Notes: a model not told the origin generated them from the letters alone. DNA of 47,945 nt from an uncultured Collinsella sp. (GCA_900757465.1 CAAENY010000133.1:1-47945), one strand, 5' to 3'. Counted from the stretch's first letter, positions 8,052 to 17,738 are shown. Numbers and translations: made by a program.

Positions 8052-8392
8052 TCCATTTGCCGGTCTCTCTTCGTATTTTGCTTCTTGTTTGCGCTGTTTT
8101 GGTATTCGTGTTCGTATTGCGCAAATTAAAAAAATCCCAAATGCAAGTTTTGGATTCTCTGTTTTGGCTGCTATTCAGCGTCAGTTTTGTAATTTTGGGC
8201 GTTTTTCCACAAGTTGCAATGTGGCTTTCAAGTCTATTTGGTTTCATGTCGGCTTCTAACTTCGTGTTCCTTTACGTTATTGCCGTTCTTGTGGTCCGTG
8301 ATTTCTGTAATTCTCTTCGCCTCTCTCGACAGGAAGAGCGTTTAAACTCACTTGTTCAGGCTGTTGCGTTAAGTAGGGAGAAGGAAAAGTAG
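8048..8392 (+). CDS. DUF2304 small membrane protein
   Basis: The 114-residue protein has three hydrophobic segments (about residues 7-22, 37-60 and 64-82) and ends in a charged helix, SRQEERLNSLVQAVALSREK. Size, topology and position match DUF2304, a family almost always found next to DPM1-like glycosyltransferases. The GTG start at 8048 overlaps the upstream TGA, which indicates translational coupling. It is probably the membrane partner of that glycosyltransferase. No catalytic motif is visible. Confidence 0.82.
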   Translation: MIHLPVSLRILLLVCAVLVFVFVLRKLKKSQMQVLDSLFWLLFSVSFVILGVFPQVAMWLSSLFGFMSASNFVFLYVIAVLVVRDFCNSLRLSRQEERLNSLVQAVALSREKEK

Positions 8393-8561
8393 GCTATGCG
8401 TTTCGCTTTAGCGTATAAATCATCTCGATGTGAATGTTCCTACTTATATTACTTTCAACAGTTGTGAACAGTGCTTGGTGCCCATACTTGTCATCCAGAC
8501 GACTGGGAACGATTCTTCTAGGGCCCTTGCAGCTTGATTTGGATAAAGGTGAATTAGCTCC

Positions 8562-10595
8562 GTGTTGTCTCGATGCGTAAACCAAAAGCAAATAATGAAA
8601 GCCGTCTTCGTTGCTCTTCTCTTTATTGTCGAGCTTCTGTGCATGAAGCACTTTTATGTGAACCACTCTGTCTCACAGCTGTTTGTTTTAGCGCTCTATT
8701 GCGTCGTTTTAGATGTTGCCATTTGGCAATCATATTGTGTCTTCCTTTCCTCAGATGATGAAAAAAAGCGTGACAACTGTTCTGGTCGCTGCGCTCAATT
8801 ATTAGTCCTGTTGCTTGCGGCATTTGCTGTGGCGGTCATCTGGGAGGGCTGTACCGTTCTTGGCTCGCCGGCTTCTCATTTCTCGAATATTGCTGACTGG
8901 AATAAAAAGCGGCTCATATTCTTTTTTCTGATTTCCTATTGCGCAATACTCTATTTATTCCAAAGTGGCTTTTCTCTGAAAGCGTTGTTCCATTCTGCTT
9001 CGGCGAGGGCCAAGGCTACCGACTACGTTTCCCTGCTGATTATCGCATTCTTTATTGTTTTTGGCTGCTCTACGATTGCATTCGTGAATGGGTTCATTAA
9101 TGCTGTTGTTTATTTCCTGCTGGTAATCATAACTTCGGTTTTCACGGCTTGCTCGGGCATTCGAAAGAGAAACTCTGCCCTTCCTGTTGCTTTCTTTATC
9201 GCTGCATTCTCAATTGGTGTTTTCCTTGTGGTGAGCACTCCGATAACGACGGGTATTTCATGGGATGATCAAATTCACTATTCCAATGCCCTTTCGACAT
9301 CTTATTTATTTGAAACTCAAAAAACTGATACGGATATTAAATTTACTGACGAAGCGGTCCGTCGTGCACAGGGCTATGAAGAGCCCTCTCTTTCCCATTT
9401 TGATCGAGCGGAAATTATTGAGCATGCTAGGCAGTTGAATGGCTCCTATAGATCTGATATCGCTTCTGGTCATGTGCAAGTTAACAAGCATGAAGAATTC
9501 GTTTATACGCTTAGCAGCATTGGGTATATTCCATCGGCAATTGGCCTTTGGCTCGCTCGCCTTCTGCATTTCGATTTTTCTTCTATGATTCAATTCGCTC
9601 GGATTTGCAATTTATTTAGTTACTGTCTTGCAATTGCCATTGCAATCAAGGTCACGCCCTCAAAAAAGGGACTATTTGCTTTTGTGGGAATGCTGCCAAC
9701 TTCGATCTTTCTTGCGTCATGTTTCTCATATGATGCATGGCTCATTTCGTTTATCATTCTCGGTTTTGCTTATTTTTTGAGGTATGCATGGGGTGATTTA
9801 AATGAATTTACAGTTCGCAATATAGCACTCGCATTTTTATTTACCTTTTTAGGACTCGCAGTCAAAGCTGTGTATTTTCCGATAATCGGTCTTTTCTTTA
9901 TGGTTCCGCGTAATCGTTTTGCGGGCTCGAAGCAACGAGTTCATTACTATGCCGCCGTGTTTGTTTTGGGCTTGATTGCTTTTGCCTCATTTGCGCTTCC
10001 GTTCTTGTTTTCAACGGCCAGCGGATCTAACGTTGGCGATATGCGAGGCGGCTCCGATGTTAACTCTGGTCAGCAAATCGCTTTCATTCTCGCCGATCCA
10101 TTGCGCTACGCGGAAATACTCGCCAATTATTTTTCAACTTATTATTTAAATCCGATAACCTCTTCTGGATATGCATTGAACTTTGCATACCTTGGATCGC
10201 TTGCTGCTCAGATTTCTGTAAATGCAATCCGTGGGTTGGTTCAGGTGCTTCCAGCTGTTTGCCTATTGTTGTTTGGGCTTTTTTCGGCCGATTCGATTAG
10301 CGTTAATCATATTGGTCTCGCACAATTTCTATGGGCCTCATTTGTGTTTTTGTTTACGGTGATTTTGGTGGCAACTGCACTTTATGTGTCTTTTACTCCC
10401 GTTGGATTGGGGACAGTTAATGGTTGCCAGAGTCGTTACCTTTTGCCACTTCTGGTTCCGTGCCTATCGTTTATCCTTAACCAAAGTCGCTTGGTCTTCG
10501 GGGACAGCAAACGATTCATATTGATATGCCTCGTATTCCCGTTTACTTTGGCTACGATTTGCGAGTTTGTTTTAGTTGTTGGAAAGTGTTGCTGA
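8562..10595 (+). CDS. DUF2142-like polytopic membrane protein
   Basis: The 677-residue protein has roughly 12-14 membrane segments and a large extracytoplasmic loop after the fifth or sixth. The loop begins TTGISWDDQIHYSNALSTS, resembling the acidic DE-x-x-H loop of DUF2142 and other GT-C-like membrane proteins. These occur in polysaccharide loci and may transfer lipid-linked sugars outside the membrane. It follows the polyprenyl-phosphate GT and DUF2304 pair, which would supply such donors. GTG 8562 has AAAGGTG about 11 bases upstream; ATG 8595 is an alternative with a poorer site. Its stop lies one base before the next ATG. Family membership is probable; a polymerase role cannot be excluded. 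Confidence 0.7.
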   Translation: MLSRCVNQKQIMKAVFVALLFIVELLCMKHFYVNHSVSQLFVLALYCVVLDVAIWQSYCVFLSSDDEKKRDNCSGRCAQLLVLLLAAFAVAVIWEGCTVLGSPASHFSNIADWNKKRLIFFFLISYCAILYLFQSGFSLKALFHSASARAKATDYVSLLIIAFFIVFGCSTIAFVNGFINAVVYFLLVIITSVFTACSGIRKRNSALPVAFFIAAFSIGVFLVVSTPITTGISWDDQIHYSNALSTSYLFETQKTDTDIKFTDEAVRRAQGYEEPSLSHFDRAEIIEHARQLNGSYRSDIASGHVQVNKHEEFVYTLSSIGYIPSAIGLWLARLLHFDFSSMIQFARICNLFSYCLAIAIAIKVTPSKKGLFAFVGMLPTSIFLASCFSYDAWLISFIILGFAYFLRYAWGDLNEFTVRNIALAFLFTFLGLAVKAVYFPIIGLFFMVPRNRFAGSKQRVHYYAAVFVLGLIAFASFALPFLFSTASGSNVGDMRGGSDVNSGQQIAFILADPLRYAEILANYFSTYYLNPITSSGYALNFAYLGSLAAQISVNAIRGLVQVLPAVCLLLFGLFSADSISVNHIGLAQFLWASFVFLFTVILVATALYVSFTPVGLGTVNGCQSRYLLPLLVPCLSFILNQSRLVFGDSKRFILICLVFPFTLATICEFVLVVGKCC

Positions 10596-10596
10596 T

Positions 10597-12978
10597 ATGG
10601 GCATAGTTTTTAATACCGAATTTAACAATAAGCTAAATTGCCGTGGCGACGGCAAGCTATATCTACTGTATGAAGCCGCATCCGTTTTTCCTGATGCTGT
10701 TGAGTCGCAATCACCTAATGGGCAAATTCTGCCCGCAAGAATCATTCCTATTTCAGAGACTGAATTTGTTGCTGTTCTTGCCGATTTTGGTGTCGACCAA
10801 TCGCTGTCTTTCTTTAGCGGAGATAATGTAATTTACCAGCGCCGCATCAATCCTGGCAAGTTTTCGATTGAGTCGAAAGTTAACGGCTTGCTGCGCGCGG
10901 AGCATTGTGGACAATTTCGCAATATTGACCGTTCTGGCGTGCATGCGCTCGCTTCTATCCAAATTGAGAGCTTTATTCCCTGCGTTGATGGCGTAATCGT
11001 TAGAGGTGTTCTTTCGGGTACTGATTACCTTGAGGGTGATCGTATTGTCGCTTTTAATGAAGAAGCCTGCGTTGTTGGGGAATCTTTGTTATTTAATAAA
11101 TTAATAGCCGATGCGAATCCTGGTCTAATAAATTTCTCTCTTCATATTCCTGAGGTCGGGGATAGCCTGTGCATTTGCATACACAGGGCTTCTGGTCATC
11201 TAGATACGTTTATCAATCTAAAGAAAGATATGCTTAAAGAGCTTTTGGATGAGGCTGATCGGAATCATGCGTGTGCATTCGATCAACCCCGTTATTTGTC
11301 CTGGTTTTCTGGGCGCAGATTGACTGGATCCGATTCGCGGGCACAAGCACAAATAAGACTTGCATACCAGCCCTTGTTTTCAATCATCGTTCCTCTATAT
11401 AAGACTCCCTTGAATTTCTTCAGGGATATGGCTGATTCTGTGATTGCTCAGACGTATTCGAATTGGGAACTCATCCTGGTTAACTCTACGCCAGATTACG
11501 ATGGACTTAGCGACTTGGTTTCCGAGTACGTGACTGCAGACTCTAGAATTAAAGTGACTGATCTTGAGGGCAATCTAGGTATCACTGAGAACACCAATGT
11601 CGGAATCAAGATGGCCAAGGGAGACTACCTTTGCTTTTTCGATCATGATGATGTTCTCGAACCGAATATCTTGTTTGAGTATGCACACGCTCTAAATCAA
11701 AATTCGGATATTAATCTTCTCTACTGTGATGAAGATAAGCTATTGCCTGATGGGTCCTTGGCTCATCCTACTTTTAAGCCGGATTTTAGTCTTGATATGG
11801 CTCGAGACAATAATTATATTTGCCACCTTCTTACTATTAAGAGGGCATGTTTAGACAGAATTGACCTTTCTAACAGCGAGTTGGATGGCGCCCAGGACCA
11901 TGCCATGGTGCTGAAGATTGCCGAACTTGGTGGGACGATCCATCACGTTCCTAAAATCTTGTATCACTGGAGAATAAGCGAAAATTCGACTGCGGGTAAT
12001 TCCGATAGTAAACCCTATGCAACCCTCGCTGGAATAAAAGCTGTTCAGGAGCACCTTGATAGATGCGGTATCAAGGCGACTGTGGTCAATTCTCATAATC
12101 GTGCTTTTCGTTATAGCCCCATTTATGATGTTCCTTCATCTGAGTCCTGTTCATTAATCGTTACCACCCGCGGCAATTCTTCGGTTCTTTCGACTCTTGT
12201 ATCTTCAATCAATGACACCGATTTTGATGATCTTGAAGTCGTTTTCGTGTGCTCGCAGGAAGCGGAAGCTGCTGTTAAGCAATCGAGCTCTGGACTTCGT
12301 TGCCGCTATATCGTTCACGCGCTTGATGACCCCTTTAATATATCTGTGTGGAGAAATGCCGGTGCTCTCGCCGCGCGTGGCGAGCAACTCGTCTTTATTC
12401 ATGACGATATTCAGGCACTAGACTCCTCGTGGCTAAAGACTCTCGTCGGTTTTTCTCAACGAGAGGATGTTGGCGTCGTTGGAACAATGACGTGCGATCT
12501 TGACGGCATTGTGCAGCAGGCAGGCCTGTCTTATGTTGGAGAATCAATCGTCAACCTGTCGCAAGGCATTCATCGCTCTTCTCCTGGCTATATCTATATG
12601 CCATTGACCGTAAGGGATGTATCGGCGGTGAGTGGTGTCTGTTTAGCTATTTCACGCGAACATTTTAATCGTCTGGGTGGTTTTGATGAGTCGTATCTTC
12701 TTGACTATTCGGATGTTGATATTTGCTTCAAGTCTTCTCAAGCTGGGTTAAAAGTGATCTATACACCAGAGGCATGTCTCTACCATATGGCATGTGTTGA
12801 CAAATCCCTTGATAGTAAATCTCGCTCTCATAAGCATTTTGAGGATAAGGCACGATTGTTGCATAACTGGTCCGAGCGTTTCTCTGAGGGAGATCCATGG
12901 TTCTCCGTTAACTTTTCTCGAGATCCCAAGCGCGCAGCGTTATATAAGTTCGATCCTTTTGACTACGAAGCGATTTGA
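10597..12978 (+). CDS. Tandem GT2 glycosyltransferase with N-terminal beta-rich domain
   Basis: The 793-residue protein has three parts. Residues 1 to about 250 form a beta-rich region with no recognised motif. A first GT2 domain begins FSIIVPLYKTPLNFFRDM and has the metal site FFDHDD and LYCDEDK. A second GT2-like domain begins CSLIVTTRGNSSV, has FIHDDIQ, and ends GGFDESYLLDYSDVDICFK. Such bifunctional proteins extend polysaccharides, often rhamnose-containing ones. ATG 10597 is preferred because GGAAAG lies ten bases upstream; an earlier TTG at 10576 would overlap the previous gene. It is ten bases ahead of the WsaF-like gene, so the two are probably co-transcribed. Sugar specificity is inferred only from the nearby rfb genes. 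Confidence 0.83.
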   Translation: MGIVFNTEFNNKLNCRGDGKLYLLYEAASVFPDAVESQSPNGQILPARIIPISETEFVAVLADFGVDQSLSFFSGDNVIYQRRINPGKFSIESKVNGLLRAEHCGQFRNIDRSGVHALASIQIESFIPCVDGVIVRGVLSGTDYLEGDRIVAFNEEACVVGESLLFNKLIADANPGLINFSLHIPEVGDSLCICIHRASGHLDTFINLKKDMLKELLDEADRNHACAFDQPRYLSWFSGRRLTGSDSRAQAQIRLAYQPLFSIIVPLYKTPLNFFRDMADSVIAQTYSNWELILVNSTPDYDGLSDLVSEYVTADSRIKVTDLEGNLGITENTNVGIKMAKGDYLCFFDHDDVLEPNILFEYAHALNQNSDINLLYCDEDKLLPDGSLAHPTFKPDFSLDMARDNNYICHLLTIKRACLDRIDLSNSELDGAQDHAMVLKIAELGGTIHHVPKILYHWRISENSTAGNSDSKPYATLAGIKAVQEHLDRCGIKATVVNSHNRAFRYSPIYDVPSSESCSLIVTTRGNSSVLSTLVSSINDTDFDDLEVVFVCSQEAEAAVKQSSSGLRCRYIVHALDDPFNISVWRNAGALAARGEQLVFIHDDIQALDSSWLKTLVGFSQREDVGVVGTMTCDLDGIVQQAGLSYVGESIVNLSQGIHRSSPGYIYMPLTVRDVSAVSGVCLAISREHFNRLGGFDESYLLDYSDVDICFKSSQAGLKVIYTPEACLYHMACVDKSLDSKSRSHKHFEDKARLLHNWSERFSEGDPWFSVNFSRDPKRAALYKFDPFDYEAI

Positions 12979-12987
12979 GTGCTTTAA

Positions 12988-14553
12988 ATGAAACAAATTG
13001 CCTGGATAATATCTCCGCCGGCAAAGGGTTCTGGCGGCTTTCGAACCATCTGCAGCAAGGCTTCCTTTCTAGATTCTCGCGGATATGAGAACTACTTTTA
13101 CATTATGCCGGGCTGTGAAGCATACAAAAGTGCTCATAGAGTTCAGACCGAAATAAAGGATTGGTTTGGTTATTCGCCTAAAGAAGTTCGTGTGGCTCCG
13201 AGTGTGTCCGAGGATTTTTTTGCAGTAATCGCCACCGCTTGGAATACGGCGCACTTTGCATCTATGCAGAAGTGCGCCCATAAGTTCTACTTCATTCAGG
13301 ATTTTGAACCTTGGTTCTATCCGATGGGGGAGATGTATCTAAATGCCGAAGCAAGTTATCGTTATGAACTAAACCCCATAACAATAGGCAGATGGCTTTC
13401 TAAAAAAGTTGAACCCTATTATTCGCATGAAGTCCCATATTGTGATTTTGGCGTTAGCGATATATATACTGCGCAGGAACAAAATCTAAGCAGAGAGTAT
13501 GCCGTCTGTGCTATTTATCAATCCAATAAGGATCGGCGCTTGTCTGGCATGTTGCTTGATGCAATTAAATTGCTTCTCAAGCTCGACGATGCAGTTGTCG
13601 TATATTTATACGGCGAAGACGCAATGCCTCCCATTCGTGATCCACGTGTACGCAGCCTCGGCATCTTGACCGCTGATGAATGCGCCTCGCTTTATGCCAA
13701 GTGTGTTGCCGGCGTATCGTTGAGCGTGACTAATCCCTCTCGCCTGCCTTTCGAAATGCTTGCATCGAAGCTTTCGGTAATTGAAATAAACCGTGAGAAT
13801 AATCTACTCGACTTTCCGGAGGGCACCATCCACCTCGCTGAGCCCTCTGCTTGCGGCATTGCTTCTTCTATTCTTGAGGCTCTTTCAGGCTCAAAATGCG
13901 ATTCGCCTAATCGATTTAGCTGCACGTCGATTGAGCGTGAAAATGAAATGTTCTTCGAGGCCTTTACACGTTATCTGAATGAAGAGCCATCCTTGGTTAG
14001 CGGGAAGTCCGCCTTCGGGAATGTGCTAAAAACCGAAGAACTAAGTAAGGTCTTCTTGCTCAGCGATCATCTCGCTGATGCTCGATTGCGATCGTCTGCC
14101 ATGTCTCAAACGCTCATTCAAGCTTCTTCTGTTGATTTGACTGTGCGTTTTGAGTCGTCTTTGATGCCTGTGGATGTTCGCGCGGCAGTTTGGTGTGCCC
14201 TTGATCAGTCTGATATTCGCTGGATTAGTCTTGAATCTAGGGACGGTCTTTTTGCGGGGCATGTTCCGCTGTTTTTAAATGATGATGAAGAGGCCTATCT
14301 TCGCATTCATATATACTCTTTTGCGGAAGACGGCAAGAATCCGCTTTGTGTCGCCGAGCTAAGCCAACTAGTCTGTCTTTCGCCTTCTCGCAACGCTCAT
14401 CCTGTTGTTCGTTCGGTTGAAAGTGGCGCATGCAGCGTGTCTGCCGTTTTTAACCTATCTGATGATTATTGTGAGCCGTTTCAGCCTTCTGCTTCGACGG
14501 GCGTCGAAGGCGGTCACGTTGCTCTACTCAAACGTTTATTTCGGAGAAACTAA
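12988..14553 (+). CDS. WsaF-like GT-B glycosyltransferase (putative rhamnosyltransferase)
   Basis: The 521-residue protein contains KFYFIQDFEPWFYPMGEMY at about residues 95-115, the hallmark of WsaF and related rhamnosyltransferases. A Rossmann C-terminal domain follows, with VYLYGEDAMPP, SLGILTADECASLYAKC and GVSLSVTNPSRLPFEMLASK as the donor-site region. A beta-rich tail (about 370-521) has no recognised motif. WsaF adds beta-L-rhamnose from dTDP-rhamnose, which fits the rfbA, rfbB and rfbCD genes downstream, but the sugar is an inference. ATG 12988 follows the previous stop by nine bases. Its TAA shares one base with the next ATG (TAATG), so expression is coupled. Confidence 0.78.
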   Translation: MKQIAWIISPPAKGSGGFRTICSKASFLDSRGYENYFYIMPGCEAYKSAHRVQTEIKDWFGYSPKEVRVAPSVSEDFFAVIATAWNTAHFASMQKCAHKFYFIQDFEPWFYPMGEMYLNAEASYRYELNPITIGRWLSKKVEPYYSHEVPYCDFGVSDIYTAQEQNLSREYAVCAIYQSNKDRRLSGMLLDAIKLLLKLDDAVVVYLYGEDAMPPIRDPRVRSLGILTADECASLYAKCVAGVSLSVTNPSRLPFEMLASKLSVIEINRENNLLDFPEGTIHLAEPSACGIASSILEALSGSKCDSPNRFSCTSIERENEMFFEAFTRYLNEEPSLVSGKSAFGNVLKTEELSKVFLLSDHLADARLRSSAMSQTLIQASSVDLTVRFESSLMPVDVRAAVWCALDQSDIRWISLESRDGLFAGHVPLFLNDDEEAYLRIHIYSFAEDGKNPLCVAELSQLVCLSPSRNAHPVVRSVESGACSVSAVFNLSDDYCEPFQPSASTGVEGGHVALLKRLFRRN

Positions 14554-15584
14554 TGGCGCGCTTTAACCAATGGACTCAGCTACTTAAAGCCTCTGCGACA
14601 TCGCGCAGGCACGATGAAAAATCCGATGGTGTTAAGCAAGAACGCTATCTCCTTTTGGATACGGCTATGGGAAGCGAGAACTCTGGTGACCATGTGATCA
14701 TGGATGCCTGTGGCTGTATCGCGGATCAAATCTTTGGCGGTGCGTTGCCCCATGTGGCAACGCACTATTATTCCAAAGAGCTTGAAATGTATCCAGAATA
14801 CGTAAAGCTGTTGTGCGGCACCAATATTCTGTATACGCATATGGCTGATCAGCAGCAATGGGCGCTTGCCAAGCGGTTGGGCAATAATAGAAATGTTGTT
14901 TTGTTCGGCGTGGGCATGTCTGATATTGGGGTGGACGATGCTATCGACGCCTATACAAAGAAGTTCTATAAAACCTTGCTATCCGATGAATATCTTCATA
15001 GTGTTCGAGATGAAATGACTAAGAAGAGGCTTAACTCTATTGGCATAGAGAATGTTCTTAATACCGCATGTCCGACCATGTGGTCGTTAACCCCATCTAG
15101 GCAACTCGAGATATCCTCTAAGCGTTCTAAAAACGTTGTTACGTCAATTACCGATTATTGTTTCGATGCGGAACGTGACCGTAAGATGCTGGAATTGCTG
15201 TCGTCGGAATACGAAAAGGTAACGATTTGGATTCAAGGAAGCCATGATGTTGATTGGTGTCTTGATCAAATAGTCGATCTGAAGCAATTTAATGTCATAG
15301 GCCCCAATATCGAAGAGCTTAATCGTGTAATTGAAACCGAGGAGTTTGATTATGTGGGGACGCGTCTCCATGCGGGCATCCGCTGTTTAAATGGAGGACA
15401 TCGCTCTCTAATTATTGCAATTGATAATCGAGCCCGCCAAATCGGTGAAGACACGGGACTTCCCGTTCTTGAACGCGAGGACGGCTATCTCCATAAATTA
15501 GCTGATTGGGTAAACCATCCCGTTAAAACTGAGATTAATCTTCCCTGGACGAGCATCGATAAATGGAAGAAACAGTTTAATTAG
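14553..15584 (+). CDS. Polysaccharide pyruvyl transferase family protein
   Basis: The 343-residue protein matches the CsaB/WcaK family. It has an N-terminal TAMGSENSGDHVIMDA motif (family consensus N-x-GD), a VLFGVGMSD segment, and the C-terminal signature YVGTRLHAGIRCLNGG followed by AIDNRARQI. Family members add pyruvate ketals from phosphoenolpyruvate to cell-surface polysaccharides, giving them negative charge. Some homologues do other transfer chemistry, so pyruvylation is probable rather than certain. CGGAGAAAC precedes the ATG, which overlaps the upstream stop by one base. This is the last gene of the plus-strand run begun at 8562 and converges on the acyltransferase gene. Confidence 0.82.
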   Translation: MARFNQWTQLLKASATSRRHDEKSDGVKQERYLLLDTAMGSENSGDHVIMDACGCIADQIFGGALPHVATHYYSKELEMYPEYVKLLCGTNILYTHMADQQQWALAKRLGNNRNVVLFGVGMSDIGVDDAIDAYTKKFYKTLLSDEYLHSVRDEMTKKRLNSIGIENVLNTACPTMWSLTPSRQLEISSKRSKNVVTSITDYCFDAERDRKMLELLSSEYEKVTIWIQGSHDVDWCLDQIVDLKQFNVIGPNIEELNRVIETEEFDYVGTRLHAGIRCLNGGHRSLIIAIDNRARQIGEDTGLPVLEREDGYLHKLADWVNHPVKTEINLPWTSIDKWKKQFN

Positions 15585-15609
15585 CTGTATTCCTTGGCTA
15601 TTGCTTTCC

Positions 15610-16638
15610 CTATTTCTTATCGTGTGGTGCCTTTGGCGTTTCTCCGATTATCCAACCCATATTTGTGGCTCGAATTAGATTCGTCAACATATAGGCGACT
15701 GATCCAAATCCAATCAGGTTAATTGCTGCCATCGCCATTGGGGCTATGTTGGGCCAGTAGGTAAAAGAAATGTAAACCAGTGGAGAATGAAAAAGATATA
15801 TTCCCATACTGTTTTTGCTAATCTTTTCGGTTAGTAGGTTTGCCTTTTGGGGGATGACACAATAAATTGATGCAAGCGCCATGCAAGTAAGGGCGGTGGA
15901 AGCAATGGGGGGCACCACTTGTTTTAGTAAGTTTACAAGGAATAATAGTATTAGGACTATTGATATGCTTTTACGCCTTTTATAGCTCTCGAACCATTTG
16001 TTTGCTTCCAAGTAGTGGATTGTTAGGCCAAGCGCAAACCATATTGCATTTGCTTCCGCCAAATTGATATATCTGTTCGCTGATGGTATTCCAAAATGGT
16101 AAAGATAAATTGAAGCGCCGAAAACTATCGGAACCTTAAAACTTGTTAGAGGGCTCTTTTCGAGTATTTGAAAGATGCACGACGTGGCTGCTGTAATGAA
16201 AAAAAGAGTCGGGAGAAACCAAAGGTGACCGTTGTCTTCGCCCAACAGAATTGATTTAAAGATGATGTGCGGTACAGTTAGGCCATTGTAATAGGGATAC
16301 TTAACGAGCATCCTGATGGGGAAGAGCCAACATATTCCAATCATGATATAGGGGATAATTAAGCGTTGGGCTTTTTTAATGATCTGACTGATAAAATCGC
16401 TTGATCGATTCCAGCTCCATAAAAAACAAAAGCCAGACAACGAAAAGAACAAGGGCATCTGGATTCCGTTTATTAAGAATTTGAGATTATCCAACAGAAT
16501 TGATTTTTGTTCAGTTGGATAATATCCCCACGCACTTGAATACAGAATAATGCTGTGGCCTAGGACTACAAGGAATATTGCAAGGGCCCTCACGTTCGTT
16601 ATGTCGTCTCTACGGGTTGTGTCCTTGCGGTTGTTCAT
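15610..16638 (-). CDS. Membrane acyltransferase family 3 (OatA/NodX-like)
   Basis: This ~342-residue membrane protein has about ten hydrophobic segments and the acyltransferase-3 N-terminal signature NVRALAIFLVVLGHSIILY, containing the conserved catalytic His, and later PLFFSLSGFCFLW. Family members transfer acetyl or succinyl groups to sugars of surface polysaccharides or peptidoglycan. It is probably a polysaccharide O-acetylase here, since it lacks an extracellular SGNH domain. ATG 16638 is preferred over TTG 16641 because GAAAGAAG lies six bases upstream. It converges with the pyruvyltransferase gene and diverges from rfbA, and is A+T-rich like the left part of the locus. Confidence 0.87.
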   Translation of the reverse strand: MNNRKDTTRRDDITNVRALAIFLVVLGHSIILYSSAWGYYPTEQKSILLDNLKFLINGIQMPLFFSLSGFCFLWSWNRSSDFISQIIKKAQRLIIPYIMIGICWLFPIRMLVKYPYYNGLTVPHIIFKSILLGEDNGHLWFLPTLFFITAATSCIFQILEKSPLTSFKVPIVFGASIYLYHFGIPSANRYINLAEANAIWFALGLTIHYLEANKWFESYKRRKSISIVLILLFLVNLLKQVVPPIASTALTCMALASIYCVIPQKANLLTEKISKNSMGIYLFHSPLVYISFTYWPNIAPMAMAAINLIGFGSVAYMLTNLIRATNMGWIIGETPKAPHDKK

Positions 16639-16743
16639 CAATTGCTTCTTTCGTTAATATTGAGAAGGATTAACTTAATAGAATATCAAACTCTTACTAA
16701 CCGCTCGATTTATAACTATTTTCGATTGTAGAGGACGGATTAT

Positions 16744-17643
16744 ATGAAAGGCATCATCCTCGCAGGCGGGTCCGGCACGCGCCTGTACCCGCTCACGCTC
16801 GTGACCTCCAAGCAGCTGCTGCCGGTCTACGACAAGCCCATGATCTACTACCCGCTGTCCACCCTCATGCTGGCGGGCGTCCGGGACATCCTGGTCATCT
16901 CCACGCCGACCGACCTGCCCAACTTCGAGCGCCTGCTCGGGGACGGCTCGCGCTACGGCGTGAACCTCTCCTACGCAGAGCAGCCGAGCCCCGACGGCCT
17001 GGCGCAGGCCTTCACCATCGGCGAGGGGTTCATCGCCGGCGAGCCGTGCGCCCTGGTGCTGGGCGACAACATCTTCTACGGCAACGGCCTGTCGCGCCAC
17101 CTGACGCGCGCCGTCCAGAACGCCGAGTCGGGCCGCGCCACGGTCTTCGGCTACCACGTGGACGACCCCGAGCGCTTCGGCGTCGTGGAGTTCGACGGCG
17201 AGGGCCGTGCCGTCTCCATCGAGGAGAAGCCCGCCGAGCCCAAGAGCTCCTACGCCGTCACCGGTCTGTACTTCTACCCGGGCGACGTGGCCGCCAAGGC
17301 CCATAAGGTGGAGCCCTCGGCGCGCGGCGAGCTGGAGATCACCACGCTCAACCAGATGTACCTGGAGGAGGGGACGCTCTCCGTCGTCACCCTCGGCCGC
17401 GGCTACGCGTGGCTGGACACCGGCACCATGGAGAGCCTGCACGAGGCCGCGGAGTTCGTCCGCGCCGTGGAGCACTCCCAGGACCTACCCGTGTCCGTGC
17501 CCGAGGAGATCGCCTGGGAGAACGGCTGGATCACCACCGCCGAGCTGGAGGAGGCCGCGAAGGCCTACGGCAAGTCGGTCTACGGCCGGCACTTGAAGAA
17601 GGTCGCCGCCGGCGAGATCGTCAACAGCCCGCGCGAGTACTAG
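16744..17643 (+). CDS. rfbA: Glucose-1-phosphate thymidylyltransferase
   Basis: The 299-residue enzyme couples dTTP and glucose-1-phosphate to dTDP-glucose, the first step to dTDP-L-rhamnose. The nucleotidyltransferase signature ILAGGSGTRLYPLT sits at residues 5-18, followed by SKQLLPVYDKPMIYYPLS, the metal-site LGDNIFYG, and IEEKPAEPKSSYAVTGLYFY. Length is standard for RmlA. GAGGA precedes ATG 16744. Codons are overwhelmingly G/C-ending, far more so than the genes to its left and the two to its right. A clear terminator follows, and two unrelated genes separate it from rfbB. Cytoplasmic. Confidence 0.97.
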   Translation: MKGIILAGGSGTRLYPLTLVTSKQLLPVYDKPMIYYPLSTLMLAGVRDILVISTPTDLPNFERLLGDGSRYGVNLSYAEQPSPDGLAQAFTIGEGFIAGEPCALVLGDNIFYGNGLSRHLTRAVQNAESGRATVFGYHVDDPERFGVVEFDGEGRAVSIEEKPAEPKSSYAVTGLYFYPGDVAAKAHKVEPSARGELEITTLNQMYLEEGTLSVVTLGRGYAWLDTGTMESLHEAAEFVRAVEHSQDLPVSVPEEIAWENGWITTAELEEAAKAYGKSVYGRHLKKVAAGEIVNSPREY

Positions 17644-17662
17644 CGCCAGCTTGTTTTCTTTT

Positions 17663-17695
17663 AGGGGTCACCGTTTATCTGGTGGCCCCTTTCGT
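17663..17695 (+). terminator. Rho-independent terminator after rfbA
   Basis: AGGGGTCACC (17663-17672) pairs with GGTGGCCCCT (17681-17690) with one G.U around an eight-base loop, followed by TTCGTT. It separates rfbA from the inserted gene pair. Confidence 0.75.
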
Positions 17696-17738
17696 TATGA
17701 TTACGTTGACCATAAAGACAATATGATTGGGAGTGGAT

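Noticed and set aside
8394..8560. Possible minus-strand protein remnant (reading PNQAARALEESFPVV)
   Set aside because: The 169-base gap between the DUF2304 and DUF2142-like genes has an open minus-strand frame with some protein-like character. It extends into the start of the next gene, has no recognised family, and its short length makes chance openness likely.
16675..17475. Long minus-strand open frame opposite rfbA
   Set aside because: It is the antisense of a highly G+C-rich, clearly recognised rfbA gene; the translation is low-complexity and unlike any family.
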